A DNA stretch of 12,629 nt from Candidatus Nitrosopelagicus sp. Lineage in GTDB: Archaea > Thermoproteota > Nitrososphaeria > Nitrososphaerales > Nitrosopumilaceae. The notes under the pieces are model-generated. The model had not been told where the DNA came from, searched no databases, and was given only the letters and a program-made list of their open reading frames with translations. Of this stretch, positions 7,025 to 12,629 are shown in pieces; position 1 is the stretch's first letter; the number at the start of each line of letters is the position of its first letter. Location: the NCBI GenBank assembly GCA_018691945.1, contig JABHJJ010000197.1, positions 1-12,629 of the forward strand. The letters run 5' to 3'. The position numbers and the translations under genes are program-made.

Positions 7025-8572
7025 TCACAGGTTGATATTTCCATGTTTTCGAGGAAGTTGTTTTTCACGTTTGTTTACGAGCATTTCTAATGCTTTGATG
7101 AGCATTGGTCTAGTTTCTGCAGGATCGATTACAGTATCTATTGTACCATTTGATGCCGCAACGTAAGGATTAGCAAATTTTCCTGTAAATTCATCGACTA
7201 ATTTCTTTTTTAATTCTTCAGGATTATCTGAATTTGCTAATTCTTTTCTATTCATAATTTTTACAGCACCTTCAGAGCCAAGGACTGCTATTTGTGCAGT
7301 TGGCCATGCGTAATTAACATCAGTTCTTAGATTTTTACTTGACATTGCGATGTATGCACCACCATATGCCTTTCCAATAACAACTGTAATTTTTGGAACT
7401 GTAGCTTCACAATAAGAGTATAGTAATTTGCTTCCATGTCTAATGATTCCGTTGTGTTCCTGATTTGAACCCGGCATGTAACCTGGAGTATCAACTAGAG
7501 TAATAATTGGAATTCCATAACAATCACAGAAACGAATGAAACGTGATGCTTTGTTTGACGAATCAATATCTAATGCACCAGCTAAAAACATTGGTTGGTT
7601 TGCTACAATTCCTACAGTTTTACCATTCATTCTGCCAAATCCAACTACAACGTTTTGTGCAAATAGTTCATGAATCTCAAAGAATTTGTTATCATCTAAA
7701 ATTGAATGTATAATTTCTTTCATGTCATATGGCTGTAAAGCATCATCTGGTAGAATGTTTATCAAATTATTATCTAATCTATTAGGATCATCAGATGTTT
7801 CAATAGAAGGTGGAGCTTCAGAATTATTCTGCGGAATGTAAGAGAGTAATGTTTTGATATAATCCATGCACTCATACTCATTTTTAGCTACAAAGTGTGC
7901 AACACCACTCTTTGTTCCATGAGTCATAGCACCACCTAGTTCGTCAAATGATATTTCTTCTCCAAGAACTGTCTTAACAACATCAGGACCAGTTACAAAC
8001 ATGGTTCCAACTTTGTCAACCATTATAACAAAATCAGTCATTGCAGGAGAATAAACAGCACCACCTGCAGAAGGACCAATACTTGCAGTGATTTGTGGAA
8101 CGACACCAGATGCCAATTGATTATGATAAAAGATATCTGCAAAACCATCTAGACTTAAAATTCCTTCTTGAATTCTTGCACCACCAGAATCAGCAATTCC
8201 AACTATTGGACAACCATTTCGTGTAGCATGATCCATTAATTTAGTAATTTTTTTGGCTCCCATCTGACTAAGCGTTCCACCTAAAACAGTGAAATCATAT
8301 GCAAAAACGTAAACCTGACGACCATTAATTTTTCCATATCCACCAACTACACCATCAGTAAAAAATTTCTTTTTCTGCATATCATAATCATGATAATGAT
8401 GAGTAGCCATAGCATCTAGTTCAACAAATGTTCCTTCATCACAAAGCAAATCAATTCTTTCTCTAGCAGTTAGTTTGCCCTTGTCATGTTGGGACTTAAT
8501 TCTATCTTGACCTCCACCCTGAAGTGAAGTCTTTTTGTTATTCAGATATTCATTTAGTTTATCAGAATGCAT
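7025..8572 (-). CDS. pccB: Acyl-CoA carboxyltransferase (acetyl-/propionyl-CoA carboxylase beta subunit)
   Basis: Transfers the carboxyl group from biotin to acetyl-CoA or propionyl-CoA, giving malonyl- or methylmalonyl-CoA, two steps of the hydroxypropionate/hydroxybutyrate cycle. Two crotonase-like halves each show an oxyanion-hole loop: IGPSAGGAVYSPA at 165-177 and GKAYGGAYIAMSSK at 400-413. KLTARERIDLL at 33-43, ADSGGARIQEG at 127-137, and LVDTPGYMPG at 359-368 are classic. The length of 515 is standard. Residue 408 (AYIAM) corresponds to the position reported to steer acyl-CoA choice in Streptomyces carboxylases (Ile in AccB, Asp in PccB). Ile here fits an enzyme able to use acetyl-CoA. 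The ATG at 8572 lies about 31 bases from a TATA-like element, so the leader is very short. First gene of the operon. Confidence 0.95.
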   Translation of the reverse strand: MHSDKLNEYLNNKKTSLQGGGQDRIKSQHDKGKLTARERIDLLCDEGTFVELDAMATHHYHDYDMQKKKFFTDGVVGGYGKINGRQVYVFAYDFTVLGGTLSQMGAKKITKLMDHATRNGCPIVGIADSGGARIQEGILSLDGFADIFYHNQLASGVVPQITASIGPSAGGAVYSPAMTDFVIMVDKVGTMFVTGPDVVKTVLGEEISFDELGGAMTHGTKSGVAHFVAKNEYECMDYIKTLLSYIPQNNSEAPPSIETSDDPNRLDNNLINILPDDALQPYDMKEIIHSILDDNKFFEIHELFAQNVVVGFGRMNGKTVGIVANQPMFLAGALDIDSSNKASRFIRFCDCYGIPIITLVDTPGYMPGSNQEHNGIIRHGSKLLYSYCEATVPKITVVIGKAYGGAYIAMSSKNLRTDVNYAWPTAQIAVLGSEGAVKIMNRKELANSDNPEELKKKLVDEFTGKFANPYVAASNGTIDTVIDPAETRPMLIKALEMLVNKREKQLPRKHGNINL

Positions 8573-8598
8573 GTCCGCGATTTCTTGCCTTAGATATC

Positions 8599-8607
8599 AT
8601 ATATTAA
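8599..8607 (-). promoter_or_regulatory. TATA box of the pccB-accC-accB operon
   Basis: The minus strand reads AAATTAATATATGATATC across 8593-8610. The best TATA match, TTAATATAT, is centred near 8603, about 31 bases before the pccB ATG. This predicts a start site a few bases upstream of the codon. It lies in the 58-base gap after the zinc-finger gene, so the carboxylase operon likely has its own promoter. Confidence 0.55.
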
Positions 8608-8630
8608 TTTAAGTCAATCAAAATTGAAAT

Positions 8631-8951
8631 TCACTGATTTTTGAGATTCAGTAACGAGAACTTAGTTTTAAGAGATTTTTGGTATGTTAGATATGAGTTT
8701 CCCAGACCTTCACATTTTTTACAAATGCATAATTGTGAAACAATAGAACGATCGCAGTCATCTTGAAATTCGCACTGCGAACAACCAGCAGAACCATCAC
8801 ATATTAGACATTTGAGATCTTCAGTCTCAACACATTTTTCATGTTTTACTCCAAGACCTTTTGACCAAAGACCGATTTCATTTACGTTGATTTTTTCATT
8901 ACAGATCATACATGTACCTTCAAATTTCATTGCAATTTTTCGCCAGCTCAT
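8631..8951 (-). CDS. Cysteine-rich zinc-finger-like protein linked to rfcL, function unknown
   Basis: A 106-residue protein not recognised by name. It has eleven cysteines. An N-terminal finger has Cys14, Cys17 (CMIC) then His37 and Cys40 (HEKC) around a GLWSKGLGVKHEKC segment, a CxxC-HxxC zinc site of a type I recall from small archaeal proteins. Residues 48-80 hold eight more cysteines (48, 51, 57, 60, 66, 75, 77, 80), enough for two further Zn sites or possibly an Fe-S cluster. The tail from 87 is basic and polar. No membrane span or signal peptide is seen. The ATG overlaps the rfcL stop as ATGA, so translation is coupled to rfcL. A second Met at residue 8 (start 8930) is possible. A nucleic-acid role is inferred only from context and the fingers. 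Confidence 0.8.
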   Translation of the reverse strand: MSWRKIAMKFEGTCMICNEKINVNEIGLWSKGLGVKHEKCVETEDLKCLICDGSAGCSQCEFQDDCDRSIVSQLCICKKCEGLGNSYLTYQKSLKTKFSLLNLKNQ

Positions 8952-10108
8952 TGTAACAATTCAATCTCCTTTTCAATTAATTCCTCATATGTTTCCTCAA
9001 ATTCTAATTCAATGGAATCATTTTTCTTTAATATTAAGAGCAATGGAAAGAAAAATGTTGCAAACGTACTATTTGATACATGCAGTTTTTTAGATAATGT
9101 TGAACCAATTGCTTTAATTTTTGCTCCATCCCATCGCAATCTATTCAACAAAGGCCAAGAAAGATTATACTTAGTGTATCTAGCAGAAGAATCTTTTTCA
9201 TAAAGTGACAATAAGATTGAATCAAGATATCTCAGTAGTCTCCAGTTTTGTGTTTTCATTATTTTTCCATAAAGTAAATCAGCTTTCGAAATAATTTCTA
9301 GTGATTTAGATATTTTTTCTGTAGATAGATTACTAGTTATAATACTTGAATAAAACGCATTAATTTTTTCTCTAGGGTCAATTCTTAAAGAAAATAATAC
9401 AACTCTTGCCTCATCTAATGATTGTGATTTGAAAAATGCGTTTAAACCATCCTCTACATTGAGAGATTCAAATGATTTTTCAGTATTAGGTTCAAATCCA
9501 GTAACTAATGCTTGTGCAGAATTTATCATAGAACGAATATCACCTTTTGAATCAGTGATAAGTTTTACAAATCTACCAGGATTAATTTTTGCTTTTTCTT
9601 TTTCTAGGATCATATTGAGATACAATTTGAGAAATCGAGGTGATAAAGGACTAATTTGTAGAGTTTTTACAACTTTTTTGATTTTTTTCATTTTGTCAGA
9701 GGAATCATAATTCCCAGCAAGTACAATTGGAACTGTTGGTTCTTTTAAGATGTTAATGAGTGCTTCAACACCTCCAAAATCAGAACGTCCATGAATTCCA
9801 TCTACTTCATCAATGAATATCATAGGTTCACCAAGAACAGTTTGATTTCCAAGTACAGGAGTTAGTATCTCTTGAATATTTTTTTTATTTCTTACATCAC
9901 TTGCATTAAGACTAATCATATCATATCCAAATTGTTTTCCTGCAAGAAAACACATAGTTGTTTTTCCAATTCCAGGAGGACCAATCAATAAGAGAGGTTT
10001 TGTGCCTTTCTTCCATTTTCCAAACCACTCAACAAATTGTTTTCTAGCATCTTCATTTCCAACCATATCAAAAATATTTTGAGGTCTATATTTTTCGGAC
10101 CACATCAT
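8948..10108 (-). CDS. rfcL: Replication factor C large subunit (clamp loader)
   Basis: AAA+ subunit of the archaeal clamp loader, which with RfcS opens PCNA and loads it onto primed DNA. From the first ATG (10108) it has 386 residues. It starts MMWSEKYRPQ, typical of RfcL. The Walker A loop is GPPGIGKTT at 43-51, Walker B IFIDEVDGI at 97-105, sensor 1 near LAGNYDSS at 130-137, and sensor 2 in SKGDIRS at 187-193. The helical collar domain follows from about 220. It is shorter than many archaeal RfcL proteins (often near 470-500) and ends EKEIELLQ, without the lysine-rich tail and terminal PCNA-interacting (PIP) motif that many have. A GTG at 10117, overlapping the upstream stop as GTGA, is an alternative start. 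The ATG has GTGAT 4 bases before it and fits the family better. Confidence 0.95.
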   Translation of the reverse strand: MMWSEKYRPQNIFDMVGNEDARKQFVEWFGKWKKGTKPLLLIGPPGIGKTTMCFLAGKQFGYDMISLNASDVRNKKNIQEILTPVLGNQTVLGEPMIFIDEVDGIHGRSDFGGVEALINILKEPTVPIVLAGNYDSSDKMKKIKKVVKTLQISPLSPRFLKLYLNMILEKEKAKINPGRFVKLITDSKGDIRSMINSAQALVTGFEPNTEKSFESLNVEDGLNAFFKSQSLDEARVVLFSLRIDPREKINAFYSSIITSNLSTEKISKSLEIISKADLLYGKIMKTQNWRLLRYLDSILLSLYEKDSSARYTKYNLSWPLLNRLRWDGAKIKAIGSTLSKKLHVSNSTFATFFFPLLLILKKNDSIELEFEETYEELIEKEIELLQ

Positions 10109-10113
10109 TTGTA

Positions 10114-11235
10114 TCACTTAGTAGGAAGGTTTTGAGCCAAATCTGACCAAATATTTTGCTCTTGCAGCTTTTTGTACCAGAATAGATTATAATGCTCAAC
10201 AGTCAGGAATAAAAATTCTAAGAATTTTCTATGTGAGAATTCATCTGGAAGTTTTTCAAGTGCGGCTCTAGCATCATTTAGGTATGATTCACTATGTTTC
10301 ATTGTTTCTTCAAATCCACTTTTTACATCATTCATTTTGAGAGAATAAAAAAGTGGCCAAGATGGAATTTTTGCTGCTTTATCTCTAATGCTATCTTCAA
10401 TTTCATTTCCACATCCAACTGATTCAGCTGCTTTTGCCATTCCAGTGTAAAAGATGTCAGCTAATGGTGCACGAGCTAGTGCCATATTTCTGCCTGCAGT
10501 ACCCATCACAGAACGGTATTTTTTATAACTTTCAATTAATTCTTCTTCAGTAATTGATGTAGGTTTGTCTTTTAATTTTGTATCAAGATATTGACCAATT
10601 CTTGCTTGCTTAAATCCTTCTTCAAATTCTTTTAGTACATCTTCACCACCTTTTGAAATTTTTTCTCTAGCAAGTTTTAGAATATATGGATTCATTAATT
10701 TGTAATCATCTAAATACTCCAAATCTTCATCTTTGTCAACGATTCTATCCATTGGCTCACTAAGATCTATTGCAATTATGTGACCATCGACAATATCTTC
10801 TCGCATTGTAGTACTCTTATCATCTTTGAAATAATCTGTTGATGCATCAAAAAGACCATTGAATACAGGAAATGTCATTTTTACAAAATTTGAGTTTAGA
10901 ATTCTAAGAACTCGATCATGTAATGTATCAAAATCTTCAAGTTTAGATTTTATAGGATCAATTTCAGAAGCATTTAAGATAATTTCTGTAGAACCAACTT
11001 CTTCTGCAAATTTTTGTTGTGTTGTATTAGGAGAATCATCAGACTTTATTTGATCAAAGAGATTTTTTGCAAATCTCTTAGCAAACTCAGGAAATGTGTT
11101 TTCTGCTTCTTCTTTATAATGATTAAACTGTTTGAATCCTTTTGATTTGAATAAACCTTGCTTTATGATTTGTTTTCCAGGTTTGGTTCCCATCAAAGCA
11201 CTTTTGCTAAAAATTGATTCATCTTTTCCACTCAC
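10114..11235 (-). CDS. Conserved-looking hypothetical protein upstream of rfcL
   Basis: I do not recognise this 373-residue protein. It is soluble, with no signal peptide or membrane span. It has a basic N-terminal stretch (about 15-40, with GTKPGKQ), an acidic middle (about 140-180, with DKDEDLEYLDD), and what looks like an alpha-helical C-terminal half (about 185-365), including GTAGRNMALARAP at 245-257 and an aromatic segment EHYNLFWYKK at 347-356. There is one cysteine and no nucleotide-binding loop. The start is GTG at 11235-11233. A stop lies four codons upstream, the next Met is residue 15, and a TATA box centred about 25 bases upstream predicts a leaderless message. It heads an operon with rfcL, 5 bases from the rfcL ATG. 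A replication or chromatin link is inferred from linkage only. Confidence 0.82.
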   Translation of the reverse strand: MSGKDESIFSKSALMGTKPGKQIIKQGLFKSKGFKQFNHYKEEAENTFPEFAKRFAKNLFDQIKSDDSPNTTQQKFAEEVGSTEIILNASEIDPIKSKLEDFDTLHDRVLRILNSNFVKMTFPVFNGLFDASTDYFKDDKSTTMREDIVDGHIIAIDLSEPMDRIVDKDEDLEYLDDYKLMNPYILKLAREKISKGGEDVLKEFEEGFKQARIGQYLDTKLKDKPTSITEEELIESYKKYRSVMGTAGRNMALARAPLADIFYTGMAKAAESVGCGNEIEDSIRDKAAKIPSWPLFYSLKMNDVKSGFEETMKHSESYLNDARAALEKLPDEFSHRKFLEFLFLTVEHYNLFWYKKLQEQNIWSDLAQNLPTK

Positions 11236-11256
11236 AAAAAGTTGTTAACAAATTGC

Positions 11257-11263
11257 TATTTAT
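11257..11263 (-). promoter_or_regulatory. TATA box of the hypothetical-rfcL-zinc-finger operon
   Basis: The minus strand reads GCATAAATAGC, with the core ATAAATA centred at 11260, 25 bases before the GTG at 11235. That distance predicts transcription starting at the GTG itself, so the leader is absent. It sits in the 45-base gap after the winged-helix gene. Confidence 0.6.
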
Positions 11264-11280
11264 GCGTTCAAAGAACTAAA

Positions 11281-11778
11281 TCATAGTCGTCTAAACTCTG
11301 CAGCACCTTTTTCTGTAATTTTTAGTTGTATTGATTTTCCAAAAGGACCACTTTTTTCTACTGGCATCATGAATCGTTTTTTCTCAAGATCTTGTAAAAT
11401 AGTATCTAAATTATTTGTTGAAAGATTTGCTCTTTTTTGAAGTTCTTCAAATTTTGAAATATTTGTCATTAGTAAACCAAGCACAATTTTTTCTTTAGAC
11501 CAATTTTTTGTTGAGAATTCTTCTTTACGTGGTGATTCTTGGAAATTATCAGGAGAAGATTCTTGGAAATTATCAGGAGAAGATTCTTGGAAATTATCAG
11601 GAGAAGATTCTTGGAAATTATCAGGAGAAGATTCTTGGAAGAAATTTCTGCGAGGACTTTCAGGACGAGCGGATATATTTTGTTTAAGACCAGCACGTTT
11701 CAATACTCTAGGAAGTATTCTGGCGAGTGGTATGATCAGAAATATGAGTAAATAGATCCAAGAATAATTTTCTTCCAT
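11281..11778 (-). CDS. Membrane-anchored winged-helix protein with an 8-residue repeat linker
   Basis: A 165-residue protein not recognised by name, in three parts. Residues 6-25 (SWIYLLIFLIIPLARILPRV region) are one membrane span followed by Arg/Lys, suggesting the rest faces the cytoplasm. Residues about 47-82 are a hydrophilic linker with four exact SSPDNFQE units and a partial fifth, encoded by identical 24-base repeats. Residues about 92-163 resemble a winged helix: an initial helix (KIVLGLLMTN), a middle helix pair (SKFEELQKRANLSTNNLDTILQDLEKKRF), then a beta wing (SGPFGKSIQLKITEKG). The ITEKG ending resembles MarR/PadR-type archaeal regulators. The ATG at 11778 has only a weak TATA-like CATTATTA near 11806. 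A membrane-tethered transcription regulator is the natural inference; a structural protein-protein role is also possible. Monocistronic by spacing (45 bases each side). Confidence 0.8.
   Translation of the reverse strand: MEENYSWIYLLIFLIIPLARILPRVLKRAGLKQNISARPESPRRNFFQESSPDNFQESSPDNFQESSPDNFQESSPDNFQESPRKEEFSTKNWSKEKIVLGLLMTNISKFEELQKRANLSTNNLDTILQDLEKKRFMMPVEKSGPFGKSIQLKITEKGAAEFRRL
11534..11640. repeat. Perfect 24-bp tandem repeat, 4 copies plus 11 bases
   Basis: The unit starting GATTCTTGGAAATTATCAGG is 24 bases long and occurs at 11534, 11558, 11582 and 11606 without a mismatch. An 11-base partial copy follows at 11630-11640. It lies in frame within the winged-helix gene. Because the unit is a multiple of three, copy changes preserve the frame. 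Sequence identity at the DNA level, including third codon positions, points to recent slippage expansion rather than an old repeat kept by selection on protein. Confidence 0.95.
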
Positions 11779-11823
11779 GTTATATCATTCCAATTCGAAA
11801 GTAATAATGTATGTGTTGGTTTT

Positions 11824-12144
11824 CTATTGGGATTGTGAAAAAACACGATATTCACCTATAATAGAATTACATTTGTGACATGTATATTGGCCTCTCTCAA
11901 TGAGGATTAGTCCATTAGCAACAGGTTCATTTGGTTTTTCTTCTATCTGTATTTTAGTTGGTCCATCAAATTCAGAGTCACAAGTTTTGCAGAAATGTTT
12001 CAACATTTTTTCTAGATCAAGTTTCTCAAGTGATGCCAAGAAATGTTTGTCTATGTTTGGGACAAGTTTTGATTTTGAAACTTCTTCATCAGTAAGTTCG
12101 GCACTAACCCATCCACCCGAACCTTGTAACTCTATTGTCGTCAT
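11824..12144 (-). CDS. Small zinc-ribbon-like protein, function unknown
   Basis: A 106-residue soluble protein that I do not recognise. Two knuckles are visible, Cys52-x2-Cys55 (CKTC) and Cys89-x2-Cys92 (CHKC), separated by 33 residues rich in strand formers (LILIERGQY), which fits a zinc ribbon. The N-terminal half is acidic/helical (TDEEVSKSK, LEKLDLEKMLKHF) with a Gly/Ser-rich start. No catalytic motif is seen. The ATG at 12144 is preceded by a TATA-like CTTTATTC about 27 bases upstream, so the message is probably leaderless. It is divergent from the phosphatase gene and 45 bases ahead of the winged-helix gene, and could be cotranscribed with it. Many such thaumarchaeal zinc ribbons are uncharacterised; transcription-associated roles are only a guess. 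Confidence 0.8.
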   Translation of the reverse strand: MTTIELQGSGGWVSAELTDEEVSKSKLVPNIDKHFLASLEKLDLEKMLKHFCKTCDSEFDGPTKIQIEEKPNEPVANGLILIERGQYTCHKCNSIIGEYRVFSQSQ

Positions 12145-12165
12145 AATAATTCATTTTTTTATGCG

Positions 12166-12175
12166 TGAATAAAGA
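12166..12175 (-). promoter_or_regulatory. TATA-like element of the zinc-ribbon gene
   Basis: The minus strand reads CTCTTTATTCAC. The core TTTATT is centred about 27 bases before the ATG at 12144, the spacing seen for other first genes here. It forms one arm (TGAATAA at 12166-12172) of a 7-base inverted repeat whose other arm is at 12200-12206. Confidence 0.45.
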
Positions 12176-12208
12176 GGTTTTGAAAAAAAAATGAAAATGT
12201 TATTCAAC

Positions 12209-12216
12209 TTAAATTA
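12209..12216 (+). promoter_or_regulatory. TATA-like element of the phosphatase gene
   Basis: TTAAATTA on the plus strand is centred about 23-26 bases before the twin ATGs at 12235/12238. It is the best match in the 90-base divergent gap but is weak. TTATTCA at 12200-12206 is an alternative. Confidence 0.35.
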
Positions 12217-12234
12217 TCCACAAATTGGAAAATT

Positions 12235-12629
12235 ATGATGGATACAAATCAAATTCTCAAAGAAGCATCAAGAAGAATTTACGAGGCTGTGAAAGATATG
12301 GCAGGTACTGAAAAGGCTGCAGGGAATTTTGGAAGAGGCGCTGGAGGAGATATTTCAAGAAATATAGACATCACTGCAGAAAATACTGTTTTAGATTATC
12401 TAAAAGAAATTAATTTTGAATGTGTTGTACTAGGTGAAGAATGTGGTAGAGTTGAATTATCAGAAAAACCAAAAGGTTACATCATAATGGATGCCATAGA
12501 TGGTTCGGCTAATGCAGTACGTGGTGTACCATTTTTTTGTAGTTCATTAGCATTTGCAACAGAAAATAAACTTAGTTCAATTACAGATGGTGTAATAACA
12601 GATTTAACAAATGGTGATATGTATTGGGC
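12235..12629 (+). CDS. Inositol monophosphatase / FBPase-family phosphatase, 3' part cut off by window edge
   Basis: The visible 131 codons are the N-terminal half of a Mg-dependent sugar phosphatase. The metal-site motifs are present: LGEECG at 66-71 supplies the paired glutamates, and MDAIDGSAN at 85-93 matches the DPxDGTxN signature, with Pro replaced by Ala and Thr by Ser. RGVPFFCSSLAFA at 96-108 follows as in archaeal IMPase/FBPase (class IV) proteins. The residues GGDISRNIDITAE at 37-49 fit the substrate/lithium-site region. Substrate could be inositol-1-phosphate or fructose-1,6-bisphosphate; the N-terminal half cannot decide. There are two consecutive ATGs (12235, 12238), with no SD and a probable leaderless message. 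It diverges from the zinc-ribbon gene. Confidence 0.88.
   Translation, partial: MMDTNQILKEASRRIYEAVKDMAGTEKAAGNFGRGAGGDISRNIDITAENTVLDYLKEINFECVVLGEECGRVELSEKPKGYIIMDAIDGSANAVRGVPFFCSSLAFATENKLSSITDGVITDLTNGDMYW

Noticed and set aside
8573..8630. Possible intrinsic terminator after the zinc-finger gene
   Set aside because: Only short T runs (TTTT) without a stable hairpin are present, too weak in such AT-rich DNA to call.
8812..9710. Plus-strand open frames opposite the zinc-finger gene and rfcL
   Set aside because: The minus-strand genes carry clear motifs; the plus-strand translations look like non-coding shadow.
11534..11640. CRISPR-like array
   Set aside because: Units are directly abutting 24-mers with no spacers, and they lie in frame within a coding region.
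11469..11751. Open frames in other phases across the 24-bp repeat, giving LLLIISKN or EIIRRRFL repeats
   Set aside because: A repeat unit that is a multiple of three keeps every stop-free frame open. The flanking sequence supports only the membrane/winged-helix frame.
11900..12172. 90-residue plus-strand open frame opposite the zinc-ribbon gene
   Set aside because: The minus-strand frame has paired CxxC knuckles and a well-placed TATA box; the plus frame has neither.

Overview
The window reads as a chromosomal segment of an ammonia-oxidising thaumarchaeon (Nitrososphaerota), most like Nitrosopumilus or a close marine relative. The grounds are: an archaeal clamp-loader large subunit; a TACK-type complex I gene order (A-B-C-D-H-I); a free-standing CT / biotin carboxylase / BCCP acyl-CoA carboxylase of the 3-hydroxypropionate/4-hydroxybutyrate cycle next to it; low GC by eye; and archaeal promoters, where TATA boxes about 25-28 bases before first start codons imply leaderless mRNAs while downstream genes carry Shine-Dalgarno (SD) sequences. 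From memory, Nitrosopumilus maritimus has the same complex I / carboxylase neighbourhood. No tRNA, rRNA, insertion sequence, CRISPR array or sign of recent transfer was seen.

Region 1 (1-4426, minus strand): a tight nuoA-B-C-D-H-I operon for the membrane arm and the quinone/Fe-S connecting module of complex I. It continues off the left edge inside nuoI. Intergenic gaps are 40, 10, 1 and 0 bases, and nuoH and nuoI overlap by 1 base. A TATA box at 4451-4458 drives it.

Region 2 (4427-8630): a divergent promoter region, a plus-strand peroxiredoxin, and a minus-strand pccB-accC-accB operon. The peroxiredoxin and accB converge with no base between their stop codons. The carboxylase should carboxylate acetyl-CoA and propionyl-CoA for CO2 fixation, because archaea make isoprenoid rather than fatty-acid lipids.

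Region 3 (8631-11235, minus strand): a three-gene unit of an unrecognised 373-residue helical protein, replication factor C large subunit, and a cysteine-rich zinc-finger-like protein. Its first gene appears to be leaderless with a GTG start.

Region 4 (11281-12629): a membrane-anchored winged-helix protein with a perfect 24-bp coding tandem repeat, a small zinc-ribbon-like protein, and the divergent start of an archaeal inositol monophosphatase/FBPase-family gene that runs off the right edge.

Most of the window is core metabolism and replication. The least explained parts are the RFC-linked unit, the repeat-bearing tethered winged-helix protein, and complex I subunits that depart from bacterial/mitochondrial consensus at functionally important positions (NuoD quinone-site His/Tyr, NuoA FDVE, NuoH extra segments). 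I found no clear evidence of an undescribed multi-gene defence or mobile system.
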